From: Chrysochromulina parva
Lineage: Eukaryota > Haptophyta > Prymnesiales > Chrysochromulinaceae
Assembly: GCA_002887195.1 (NCBI GenBank)
Contig: PJAB01001271.1
Coordinates: 1-15,839 of the forward strand
Direction: 5' to 3'
DNA: 15,839 nt
Each line of letters opens with the position of its first letter. The first letter of the stretch is position 1. Below, one piece after another: positions 6,576-15,254 of this stretch. The translations under genes and the position numbers were made by a program. The notes under the pieces are model-generated. The model saw only the letters and a list, made by a program, of their open reading frames with translations. It did no database searches and was not told the origin of the DNA.

Positions 6576-9303
6576 ATGGAGCCCGACTATGAAGACTGGA
6601 TCATCGATAAGATGAAGTTCCACCTGCCCGGGCTGTCCGACAAAGAGCTCAAGAAGGTGTTCAAGGATGCGGGTGGTGACTACAACGAGGCCCTCAAACT
6701 TGGCAAGTCGGTGACGGGAACCCAGCGACGGGAACCTCTACCCTCCCATCGTCCCAGTCAGCGCTGCGAGATGGCGGAGATGGCAGCGGCAACGGCCGCC
6801 GCGGCGGCTGAACTCAAGGCGGCCAAAGAGGTGGCGGAGGCCAAGAGGCAGAGGGTAGCAGCCATGACCGCCGCCGTGGCAGCCGAAGTCGAGGCGCAGC
6901 TCATCAGCATGGCCAACTCGCTGCTCGTGCGTGCGAAATCAGAGGCCATGACCGCCGCGGCCGCCGCACTCAAGGCGGCCCAAGAGGAGGCGGCGGTCAA
7001 GGCGGCCGCCGCACTCAAGGCGGCCCAAGAGGAGGCGGCGGTCAAGGCGGCCGCCGCACTCAAGGCAGCCCAAGAGGAGGCGGCGGTCAAGGCGGCCGCC
7101 GCACTCAAGGCAGCCCAAGAGGAGGCGGCGGTCAAGGCGGCCGCGCTAGCGGCTGCTCGTGCTGCGGCGGGCGCCGCACTAGTGTCGGTCAACAATCAGC
7201 AGGAAGCATCGGGGGCTGCGGCCGTTGCCGAAAGTGTGCCTGAGTCCGTTGAGCGTGCAACCAGTGGTACGACATCGGTGCCCGCTCAGGTGGCGATACG
7301 GGCCGAGCAGAGCATGGAGCCGGAGTTGATGCCAGAGCCGAAGTTACCGCCGCCGTCAGTGCCGTGCTCTCTGGTAGAGCCACCGCTGCCGCCCACACGC
7401 CCCGAGGGCGTGCCCCAGGATGCTATGGACCTGAGCGGCGACGGCGGCTTGTGCAAGCAGTTGCTCCGGGCCGGCGACGAGGAGGGCGGCAGCCCGGAGA
7501 GCGGCAGCCTGGTGCAGGTGCACTATGTGGGCACGTTGATGGATGGGACCCAATTTGATTCGAGCCGCGACCGGGCGGGCAACTTTTCGTTCACGATCGG
7601 CCGGGGCCAGGTGATCAAGGGATGGGACGTCGGTGTGGCCTCGATGAAGCGCGGCGAGAAGGCGCTGCTCTACTGCCGCTCGGATTATGCATACGGCGCG
7701 CGGGGCTCGCCGCCCAAGATACCGCCCGAGACGACGCTCCAATTCGAGGTGGAACTCCTTTCGTGGGGCCTGCCTAAAAAAGATCGGTGGGAGGTGGCCG
7801 AGAAAGAGAAGCTATCCGAGGCGTCCCGGCTCAAGGCCGAGGGTACAGAGGCCTTCAAGGCGGGCAAGTGGGCGCAAGCGCAGCCGCTGTACGCCGAAGC
7901 GGCCGGGTGGGTCGAGTATGATGACGACTTTGTGGAGGAGGCGACGAAGGCGGAGGCCGGCGCTCTAGTGATCTCGTGCTGGCTCAACGAGGCGCAATGC
8001 TGCCTCAAGCTCCAAGATTGGGCAGGTGCGATCTCAGCGAGCTCGAGCGTACTGCGCAAGGACGGCGAGAATGTCAAAGCGCTGTACCGGCGCGGTCTGG
8101 CGAATACCAAGTTGCAGAACTTCGAGACGGGTCGGCAGGACTTGAAGAGGGCGGCGACACTCGACCCCAAGAGCCGTGAGATCCGAGAGGCCCTCGAGGG
8201 CCTCAAGGAGGCCGAGGTCAGATGGCCACTGATGGCCACTGATTGCCACTGACCGCCGAGGTCAGATGGCCACTGATTGCCACTGATTGCCACTGACTGC
8301 CGAGGTCAGATGGCCACTGATTGCCACTGAGTGCCACTGAGTGCCACTGAGTGCTGATGATTGCTACTGGTAGGTCAAATCGAAGGAGGAGGCCAAGGCC
8401 ATGTTCGCCAAGATGTTCAACAAGGGAGCAGACCCCAAGCCGCCTGCGGCACACAAGGCGGAGGTGGCGGAGGTGGCCAAGGTGGAGGGGGTGCCCCCGC
8501 TGTATGCGGCGGCATTGGAGGTGGCCAATGTGGAGGCGAAGGCCACCAAGTCGGCGGCGGCGGCGGCGGCGGCGGCGGCGGAGGCGGAGGCGGAGGCGAA
8601 GGCGAAGGCGGAGGTGGAGGCCTCCAAAGTGCCCATCTCAGCGCCCATCACCAAGGAGCAGCGCGCTGCGGCGGCGGCGGAGGCGGAGGCCTCTGAAGCG
8701 CCCATCTCAGCGCCCATCACCAAGGAGCAGCGCGCTGCGGCGGCGGCGTGGGCGCAAGGTCTCCTGGACGATAAGGACGCGCGCATCGCCTACGCAACCA
8801 AGGTGTTCGTCGAGGCGGATGTCGACGGCTCAGCATCACTCGAGCCCGCAGAGGCGCTCGACCTCGTGCGCAAGATTGCACGAAATGTTCACCTCGATAT
8901 GCCCTCGGACGAGAACGTCCAGAAGCTGCTCAAGATCTGCGACAAGAGCCGCGATGGGGCGCTCCAAATTAACGAATTCCAAGCCTTCTTCAAATCCATG
9001 CTCGAGTCGGCGCTCAAGCGCTGCCGCGAGCGGATGCTCGAGCCGGCAGGGGCAACGGCGGCGGGCGCCCGTGACGGCGCCAGTGCTACCGGTCCTGCCG
9101 CGAGCGACGCGGCGGCAGCTGCCGAGGAGCGCCCGGTATCGTCCTTCATCGTCCCCGCCGAGGCGGGCGGCAACCTGACGAATTCGGCCTCCCCTATGAA
9201 GGAGGTGACGAAACCGGCCTCCCCGAAGGAGGGGGCGCCGGCACCGGCACCAGCCGCGGGCACGAATGCAGCCAAGAAGGGTACCAAGAAGGGTAAGAAA
9301 TAG
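6576..9303 (+). CDS. FKBP-type peptidyl-prolyl isomerase with TPR and paired EF-hands
   Basis: Two exons (6576-8216, 8374-9303), phase 0, encode 856 residues; the ATG is in GCCATGG context. Order: residues 1-45, a CUE/UBA-like helical segment (inference); 60-235, alanine-rich coiled coil with four exact 15-residue repeats (128-187); about 288-397, one FKBP domain with the proline-pocket residues present (Tyr317, Phe327, Asp328, Phe339, Val346, Ile347, Trp350, Tyr373, Phe390); about 405-545, three TPR motifs as in FKBP51/52; 640-690, a repeated ISAPITKEQRAA element; 696-707 and 737-748, two complete EF-hand loops with acidic residues at positions 1 and 12; and a lysine-rich tail. TPR carboxylate-clamp residues are Lys420, Asn471, Lys501 and Arg505, but the usual first Asn is Thr424. 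No signal peptide, so probably a cytosolic Hsp90-type co-chaperone with calcium binding. FKBP, TPR and EF-hand assignments are firm; the joining of TPR to EF-hand is unusual. Confidence 0.92.
6711..6761 (+). other. Possible 51-bp in-frame optional intron in the FKBP gene
   Basis: The segment begins gtgacg after AAGTCG and ends cccagtcag. It is a multiple of three, in phase 0, with no stop. The encoded residues (about 46-62, TG-TQRREPLPSHRPSQ) are unlike the helical sequence on both sides, and the 3' part is pyrimidine-rich. Either splicing outcome keeps the frame. It is very short for an intron here (others 127-199 bp), so I kept it in the CDS. Confidence 0.3.
6957..7136 (+). repeat. 45-bp coding minisatellite, 4 copies
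   Basis: Four consecutive 45-bp units start at 6957, 7002, 7047 and 7092. They are nearly identical; copies differ only at a GCG/GCA alanine codon. They encode the 15-residue helix repeat AAAALKAAQEEAAVK in the FKBP protein. The near identity at the DNA level, including silent positions, points to recent slippage or unequal exchange, so copy number probably varies between alleles. Confidence 0.95.
8217..8373 (+). other. Intron of the FKBP gene made of 44-bp tandem repeats
   Basis: The intron is 157 bp, with donor GCCGAG|GTCAGA, acceptor CTGGTAG|GTCAAA, phase 0. The joined protein runs LKEAEVKSKEEAKAMFAKMF, the usual helix after an FKBP TPR domain. The intron consists of 44-bp units starting at 8217 and 8261 plus a diverged third at 8305, built from about ten copies of gccactga. 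Each unit start repeats the donor context gccgaggtcagatgg, so two further potential donors lie inside. Retention meets a stop at 8250-8252. Confidence 0.92.
8218..8354 (+). repeat. 44-bp tandem repeat with gccactga sub-repeats
   Basis: There are two full 44-bp units and one longer diverged unit inside the FKBP intron. The sub-repeat is 10-11 bp (ttgccactga / tggccactga / gtgccactga). The array stops before the acceptor region. Units 1 and 2 differ at only a few positions, which suggests recent duplication. Confidence 0.92.
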
Positions 9304-9897
9304 CTTCGGCCACAGGGAGGATCGCCGGGCCAACGCTATGGATTCAACCAAACGTCTTAAGGAGGGCGGGGCGCCACGCACATCAAGAGGTTAACAACTT
9401 CAGAGCCTGTGCGACACAGTCACAGAGCGCGGCTGTACCTGTGTCGGACTTGCACACTTGGACAGAGCGGTGGACACTTGGACTTGCGCTCTCACTGCGT
9501 GACATCGGCACGCTATCTTTGCCCGGAGCGACCCTGAGAGCAACACCGCACACCGGTCACCGCAAACAAGGCCCCGGTAGTTATTTATAATTGACACACC
9601 ATGAACTGACACGAATGTGGTACGTGGTTGTGTCGGGACGCCCTTGTCGCCATTAATCCCCTATACCCCTTTGGGGTTTGGGGCTTTTCGTTTTCCGCCT
9701 CCTCTAGGAATTCTAATTCCTACTACTACTTTTACTTTTTGCCGGAACCTACGTCACACAGGACCACGCAAGTTACTGGCGGACAAGTCTGTGTGTCCGT
9801 CCCGTGTGTGTCCCGGCTCCCCCACCGGAAGAAAAAGTTTGAGGCCCCCCTGAACTGTGTACGGTACTGTTAACGGTACAGAACCGGGAGCCAGACG
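9304..9897. other. Spacer FKBP gene / membrane protein gene
   Basis: This 594-bp gap contains a TATA-like ttatttataa at 9581-9590, about 310 bases before the next plus-strand start. After it comes a stretch of lower GC with ggaattctaattcc (about 9708-9721), a 6-bp inverted repeat. A strong donor-like sequence gtg|gtacgt lies near 9619 and an acceptor-like gttaacggtacag ends at 9881, so an intron before the next CDS is possible. There is no recognisable gene. Confidence 0.45.
9581..9590 (+). promoter_or_regulatory. TATA-like element
   Basis: The sequence ttatttataa is the only AT-only decamer in an otherwise GC-rich spacer and is on the side of the downstream plus-strand membrane protein gene. 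No initiator or mapped transcript end supports it, so it is only a candidate. Confidence 0.25.
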
Positions 9898-10929
9898 ATG
9901 GCGCCGCAGCGGTGCGAGGCAGCAGTCGATGAAGCGCAGACTAGCTCATGGGAGTCTGGATTCGCCATTACGATTAACGTACCTGTATGGTCAAATGGAG
10001 CCATCGTCGTCCTCAAGACACGCAAGGACCTGAAACCGCGCTCCGCTAGGAATGCCGCGATCATTGAGAACACGACATCAGTCGTAAAATTGCGCTTGAT
10101 GGATTGGTCTGATGCTTCCCAAGACTTTGGTTTACAAGGCGACGCATCTTATTCCCCCAAGGACATCATCGACTTGTATCATGACTGCGGTTCAGGACGG
10201 CCACCTCCACCCACCTTGCCTCCGCCATACTTGCCACCACCGGCAACACCGCCTCTGTTGCCAAGTTTGACACCGACGCCCTCTCCGTCATCTCCAAGGC
10301 CTTCGGCTCCATCCCCTCTACCTTTGCCGTCGTTTCCGCCGCCGTCTCCTGAGCCGCTTCCGCCTCCGCCTCCGCTGCCGTGTCCACCATCAGCGCCACC
10401 TCTGTCACAAACCTTTGTGGAAATGGCAGAAGAATTGCTCGTGGAGCCAGACGCGATTCATCTGATTGCTGGAGGCTTGGCGCTGCTTCTCATCTTCGCA
10501 TGGTGCTGTCCTTGGCACAGCGCCCCTGTTCGCGAGGCTTTCGGGCGGTGGCGTTCGGGAGGCCTGAAGAAGCATCAACAGAATCAGTCGACCCCTCACC
10601 GCATCCACGGCAACAGGAGGCGTTTCCAGCTGGTCACACAGCTTCCAAAAGTGGATGAGGAGCCTGAAGAGTACATCAGTTCGACAAGTGAAAACTGTGC
10701 CGAAGACGAAGACAACGATGAATACTCGAAATCGGGCCGGCCCTGCGGTGAAGAATGTGAACCTTCGATTGCAGATCAACTCGAGGAGCAAGTGTCTCGT
10801 CAGAAGGACGACGAGGAGGAGGACGAGGTTGAGGATGGGCTGCTCTCGTCGCACCTGAGCGCGCGCGGGAGCGAAACCATACCATCAGCCGTTAAGGAAG
10901 GCCGGCGTCGTCGTGTCGGGCACCGATAA
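9898..10929 (+). CDS. Single-pass membrane protein with proline-rich ectodomain (5' end uncertain)
   Basis: The 343-residue frame has four parts. Residues 6-97 form a compact beta-rich segment bounded by Cys6 and Cys97, with the pattern W-x-x-G-F...V-x-x-W-x-x-G-A and a later FGLQG. This resembles carbohydrate-binding (CBM2-like) modules in secreted algal proteins, which is inference only. Residues 101-168 are a proline/serine-rich linker like those of algal wall glycoproteins. Residues 186-203 are a hydrophobic membrane segment followed by CCPW and basic residues, so a type I orientation fits. Residues 250-312 are an acidic cytoplasmic tail and the end is basic (GRRRR). No signal peptide follows the ATG at 9898, yet the domain should be outside the cell. 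The true start is therefore probably in an upstream exon joined at the acceptor ending at 9881. Likely role: linking cell covering and cytoplasm. The family is not recognised. Confidence 0.7.
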   Translation: MAPQRCEAAVDEAQTSSWESGFAITINVPVWSNGAIVVLKTRKDLKPRSARNAAIIENTTSVVKLRLMDWSDASQDFGLQGDASYSPKDIIDLYHDCGSGRPPPPTLPPPYLPPPATPPLLPSLTPTPSPSSPRPSAPSPLPLPSFPPPSPEPLPPPPPLPCPPSAPPLSQTFVEMAEELLVEPDAIHLIAGGLALLLIFAWCCPWHSAPVREAFGRWRSGGLKKHQQNQSTPHRIHGNRRRFQLVTQLPKVDEEPEEYISSTSENCAEDEDNDEYSKSGRPCGEECEPSIADQLEEQVSRQKDDEEEDEVEDGLLSSHLSARGSETIPSAVKEGRRRRVGHR

Positions 10930-11476
10930 GATGCCCACCGCCTTCAGCGCGTAAGGATCAAGATGTGCTGATGTGGTGCGCGCGATAATTCGCGACCGGT
11001 TCGTGAGCCAGCAGTGGGGCAGACGACTCCCGCAGCGCCAGCCAAGAGCGCTGGCAGCGGGTCGCAGCAGCGGAGGGTGTTGCTAGATTGAATTTTAGAT
11101 TGAGGCCTTGTCGATTCAACAGGAATCCACATTCCAAACTATACCTCCCCCACCCTGCGCTGCTGGTGCTGCCTCTGCTGCACTGTAGCAGTAGAGTGCG
11201 GCAGAGGGCGAGCGTTCCAAGGAGCAGGCACTGCATGCTTGGCCTTGGGCCGACACGCGGCGGATATGGATATAGAAAGATATAGCGGCCAAGTACTGTA
11301 CGAATTGAATATTTGAAGTCGAATACGAATAAACGGGTTAAACTGGGCTGCTGAGATGTGAGAAGGTTTCAAGGTACGGCCCTACGGGCCTACGGCAAGT
11401 GAAGCGAAGCCGAATACGCGGCCCCGCGCTCCGATAATTATGATCATCATTCCATCATTCTTCATTGATGCGCGTT

Positions 11477-11524
11477 CACGCGGAGCTCGCCACGAGGACG
11501 CACGCGGAGCTCGCCACGAGGACG
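11477..11524. repeat. 24-bp direct tandem repeat, 2 copies
   Basis: Two exact copies of a 24-bp unit beginning cacgcggagctcgcc lie at 11477-11500 and 11501-11524, followed by a partial cacgag. Frames through it are open on both strands, but nothing suggests coding. Confidence 0.95.
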
Positions 11525-11786
11525 CACGAGCCCAGCAGAAAGGACAAATCTCAGGTCGACACATCGAGCACACATCGAGTACTACTCATACTGTCGCACA
11601 AACGTCTCACTGTGCGGTGCAATGCGACAGCTGGTGCGAAGCCGAGCAGCCTGGGGCGAAGCGCCTTCGCCACGATCCACTAGATCCACGTGCCCTTAGT
11701 GCCCCATACGCATGCATACATACGGTACATGAGTCGTCGAGTCAGCCAGCCTCGTCGTGCCGAGACCTCTAGAGACCTCCTCCTAG

Positions 11787-11810
11787 CCGCGTCGTCGGCG
11801 ACCGACGCGG
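11787..11810. other. Hairpin downstream of the actin-binding protein gene
   Basis: Arms ccgcgtcg (11787-11794) and cgacgcgg (11803-11810) are perfect 8-bp complements with an 8-base loop. It lies about 105 bases after the stop of the minus-strand gene ending at 11916, so it would be in that mRNA's 3' UTR if transcription reaches it. Function is unknown. Confidence 0.55.
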
Positions 11811-11829
11811 ATTGGGAACAAAGGCTCCT

Positions 11830-11950
11830 GGGACGATCGTCGGTGTTAATCTGGGGATGAGCTTGGGACGATCGTCGGTGTTAATCTGGGGATGAGCTCG
11901 GGACGATCGTCGGTGTTAATCTGGGGATGAGCTCGGGACGATCGTCGGTG
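11830..11950. repeat. 35-bp tandem repeat, 3.5 copies, overlapping a stop codon
   Basis: Units start at 11830, 11865, 11900 and 11935; the last is cut after 16 bases. Each begins gggacgatcgtcggtg and the first three continue ttaatctggggatgagct. The core gacgatcgtc is a perfect 10-bp palindrome, repeated four times. On the minus strand the array encodes the last residues of the calponin-homology protein (PTIVPSSSPD) and its stop, which each complete unit also carries. Confidence 0.95.
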
Positions 11951-14709
11951 CCGCGGGGGTCTTCGGGGAGAAACACGTTGCGATCGCCTTGCAGAAGCTG
12001 CGCTCGTCACGGCGCTCCGTGCCGTCGGCTCCTCTGCCGCTGCCCCCCTCCTTCATCAATGCCTTCACCATCGCCCGCGCCTCGTCGCGCTCCGCAGTGA
12101 CGCGCGTGAGCTCTTTCATGGCAGCTGCCTCCCGCGCCACCTCATCGGCGCCCGTCGACGCGCCAGTCACGGCGCTGGTGCCATCCTTGCGCGACTGCAG
12201 CGATTTTTGCGCGCTGCGAGGGGGTGGCGTCGGCGGTTGTTCACCCGGCGGCCACGGAAACACGAGTGACGGCTCGATGCGTCCGCCATCCCCGCGTGAG
12301 GCAAGATATGCTTCCCACTCTGCGGCGACGCTCTTGGACACCAGGAGCACGCGTAACGGCTTCTCGAGCTCGACCACTCTTGCCTCGAGCGCCGTCTCGT
12401 ACGCTATCGCGCTCGCCGACATCAGATCCCACATCGCGTCAAGTGTGGCGAACGCCTCCTTCGCCCCGCCGTCGGCACTGCCCACAGGCGGGGTGATGTA
12501 ACTACGAATCCCCATCTCGATGTCGTACTGGGCCTTCATCGACTCAAGCCTCACACAGCGTTCCTTGAGTTCACGCCTCTTGTCCCCACGCGCGGGCAGC
12601 TCGAGAAGGCAATCATTCTTGAGCGAGTCGAGGAGAGCGCGGGACTCGTCCTCCGTGGAGCCGAGCAGTGTCTTGCTTGGGTCCATTGACGCTTGCTCGT
12701 AGCGCTCCATACGCACTCCCAGCCAGTCCCTCAGCTCCGCGACCTCACTGAGAAGTGTCTCACGAAGCTCGTGCAGGCGCGCCTTGGCGGTTGTGAGGGC
12801 CGCCTCGCGCACCGCAACCACACGATGGGCGTCCTGGGCCGCCGCCGCCGCTGCCGCTGCGAAAGCAGCCTCACGATCAGCGTCCAGTGCGTGGGATGCT
12901 GCTGTCCGCTGGGCTAGCTTCGCTGAAGCCTCAGCCACCGCCACCTCCGATGCCGCCTCAAACCCCATGGCCTCGATCGAAGCCAGCTGCGCGACCCGAT
13001 TCATGGCATTGACCACTTCGTCCTCTGCCCCTTGTGCCTGCAGCAACGCCTTCTGCGACGTCTTCAAGGCCGCTGCCGCCTTCTCTGCCGCCTTTGCGGC
13101 CTCGGCGGCCGTCGTTGCATTCTTCGCCGCCTCGGCCGCAGCCACGGCCGCGGCCGCGGCGAACGTGGCGGCGTCCCTCGCCGCCGCGGCCTTCGCTGTC
13201 GCGGCCTCCACCGCTGCCTTCACCTCTCTCGCAGCCTTGCAGATGGCTACATCCGAGGCCGTTGCCTCCACCAGCTCGGCGTCCGCGTTCGCCTTCGCCA
13301 CGGCCGCCGCCTTGGCCTTCGCCTCGGCCTCCCCCGCCCTCACCTCGGCCTCAGCCACGGTCTTCGACTCGGCAGCTTCTGCGTAAGAAGGCATGCGGCC
13401 CATGCCGTCCTCGTACGCTGCCCTCACACCTTCGGTAGCTCCTGCCCTGCGCATAGTCGGCAACACGGCCTGATCAGCTGCTGGCGCGGCTCCCGTATTT
13501 GGGTCGACGCTCTCGCCCCCGCCACTGCTGTGGCGCGCGGCCCTACGCAGAGGTGGCAACTTCTGCACCGGCGCAGCCTCTGAAACAGGAGCTCCGCCAC
13601 ATACGCCTGAGTGCACGTCGTGAGCACTGATTGTGCTTGATTGTGCATTTGCGCCAGCAAGAAGCCCTGCCTTCGCCATCATCTCAGCGGCCTCCGCCTC
13701 GACCTTCGCTTCGGCTGCCTTCGCCTCGGCTACCTCAGATGTGTGGTACCGTGTAGAAGCCAGAGTGTCATGGGCAACGGCCAGGGCCTCCGCTGACGCT
13801 TGCCTCGCCAACTCCGCCGCCAGTACCCCGTCCTTAGCCATCACTGGCTTCGAAGGGGTCGCTGGCTTCACCAGACTCTTCACCAATGGCTGCACGAAAG
13901 GGTACGACTGGAAACCTTGCTTGAGCTTGGCCACGTACAGGATGATGCTCTTCTCGTCGTTCTTGCCGTCCGTCATGAAGAAGTCTCCGGGATCGAGCAG
14001 CTGGGGCACTCCCAACACCTTCTCAGCCGCTCTGAAGGCCAAGGTCAGCCGCTGGGCAGGCAACATCTGTTTGGACGCCGCCAAGTCAAGGGCTGAGGAA
14101 TCTGTGTCGTGCACTGCCGCACACATGCAGGTGGACAGATGCATGTAAGCGCAAGAGAGATAGGCAACTGAAAGAGATAGGCGCACCACAAGAGCGTCGA
14201 GCGCACGGGCACGGGCTCTGTGGAAAGGCACGGGCAGTGTGGAAAGGTATACCGAGCGCGCAGAAGGCTTGTCCATCCGCAAATCCCTTTTGCCAGCCAC
14301 CTTCGAGGATAACGCCGTACGGCTTGACCTTTTCCTTGACCCAATTCAGCAGGTCGTTGATGCCGGCCTTCTCGCCGAGCAGCTTGTTCACCTCATATGT
14401 GAGGATCAGCGTCCATGTGAGGCCGAGCACTGCCTTGCGAACCCCGCCCGCAAGGTCCTCGGCGCCGATATTGGCAAGCTTGATGGACTTCGATTTGAGT
14501 TGCTCGAGGAAGATGTTGAAGTTGTCGAGCTTCTGGAAGGACGTCTTCGGCGCCTTGACGTAGCGGCCGCACGATGATCTGGAGAGAATCTCAAACAACT
14601 CGATGGGCAGCACTCCCAGCTTGATGTCCTCACAAAGGTCGTCTGTGGTGAGCTGGCGCTCCACCAGCCATGAGTTCCACCAGCGAGTGAACGTCTGGAT
14701 CAGGCGAGA
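11916..14709 (-). CDS. Tandem calponin-homology (actin-binding) coiled-coil protein, 5' end incomplete
   Basis: Two exons are seen: 14709-14253 and 14113-11916 (about 884 residues). The first has CH1 (FTRWWNSWLVERQL to GLTWTLILTYE) and the start of CH2; the junction restores CH2 (DGQAFCALVHDTDSSALDL ... LLDPGDF ... DEKSIILYV). Two CH domains in tandem form the F-actin-binding unit of alpha-actinin/spectrin/fimbrin-type proteins. Then come a Pro/Ser-containing linker, about 250 residues of alanine-rich coiled coil, a less biased helical segment (from VAELRDWLGVRMERYEQ) that could fold as spectrin-like bundles, a Pro-rich stretch (PWPPGEQPPTPPP), a short charged helix and a Ser/Pro tail. It probably bundles or tethers cortical actin. 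No in-frame ATG exists in the first exon; the frame is open up to a TAA at 14752-14754. The only AG available is at 14711-14710, so a further 5' exon is expected. No EF-hands are visible, unlike alpha-actinin. Confidence 0.85.
14114..14252 (-). other. GT-AG intron inside the second CH domain
   Basis: The intron is 139 bp, with donor CTCG|GTATAC and acceptor GCGGCAG|TGCAC, phase 1. Joining makes GTG and the product FCALVHDTDSSALDL, the expected CH2 core. Reading through the donor instead gives GIPFHTARAFPQ, unlike any CH domain. Confidence 0.92.
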
Positions 14710-15254
14710 CTCGACATTTTCCGAGGTGTGAGTCGGTATCGGGTCGAGGGATTATCTACTGACCATCGACTGATGGCAGTCGGCAGCTTTTTACTTTGAG
14801 TTGCTGTGCTTCGAGGTCGTCATCGAGCGATCTGCCATCGCCTCTCAGCGCGTCCCGGGGGCTATTGACCCAATCCTCGTTCTTCTTCTTTGCAACTGGC
14901 ATGGAGACTTCACCAGAGCCGCGGTGGACGCTACGTTCAATGTGAAAAACGCGAGGTCTGCGTGCAAGGTTTGCGAGTGTTTTTGTGGCGGGTGGCTGAC
15001 GTTACACACTGCATCACAGAAATCTCGAAGTTTTGACGAGTTTTGATTGGATGCAGACGTGAGCGCATGCAATCGGAACACTCTCATACATCCGGTGTCA
15101 TACATCGCAACTAGTCCGGTATCACCCACGAACGTTTCAAAGGTTACGCAAGTTTTTCGAAAAACGAGATCCCGTTTGCCTGGGTGGCCTCTGTCGTGGA
15201 GGGTGGGTACCTCGTGGTGGGTGCCCATCGGAACCCTTTTACATGACAATAATC
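14710..15254. promoter_or_regulatory. Divergent spacer: actin-binding protein / repeat protein
   Basis: This 545-bp region has lower GC than its neighbours. It should hold the missing 5' exon of the minus-strand CH gene and the promoters of both divergent genes. A minus-strand ATG at 14838-14836 opens a short frame ending in a donor-like AACTCAAA|GTAAAAAG, but its phase does not fit the acceptor at 14710, so I do not join it. A perfect palindrome lies at 15152-15165. Confidence 0.45.
15152..15165. other. 14-bp perfect palindrome
   Basis: The sequence gtttttcgaaaaac equals its own reverse complement. It sits about 90 bases before the plus-strand ATG at 15255, in a lower-GC promoter region, so it may be a binding site for a dimeric factor. 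Chance cannot be excluded. Confidence 0.5.

Larger units (their letters stand above)
10930..11915. other. Long spacer between convergent genes
   Basis: This 986-bp region holds 3' UTRs of two converging genes and no convincing CDS. It contains an AT-richer patch near 11265-11340, a 24-bp direct repeat (11477-11524), a 7-bp hairpin (11655-11671), an 8-bp-arm hairpin (11787-11810) and the start of the 35-bp tandem array (from 11830). Confidence 0.6.

Noticed and set aside
6758..7195. Minus-strand alanine/serine-rich frame over the FKBP minisatellite
   Set aside because: It is the antisense of the 45-bp repeats, with no independent start context or conserved feature.
8351..9178. Plus-strand 275-residue Arg-rich frame
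   Set aside because: It is a frame-shifted shadow of the FKBP exon 2; the poly-Arg comes from GCG/GGC repeats. The true frame has EF-hands.
9617..9873. Two overlapping plus-strand frames before the membrane protein
   Set aside because: They overlap in different frames, are Pro/Tyr/Ser-rich without order, and show no signal-peptide-like hydrophobic core that could serve the next gene.
12784..13386. Alanine-rich 200-residue plus-strand frame
   Set aside because: It is the antisense of the alanine-rich coiled coil of the CH protein; alanine codons read backwards give Ala/Arg/Ser runs.
14797..14838. Short minus-strand ATG exon as first exon of the CH gene
   Set aside because: The donor-like GTAAAA leaves phase 2, while the only possible acceptor (14710) needs phase 0; joining them meets a stop.
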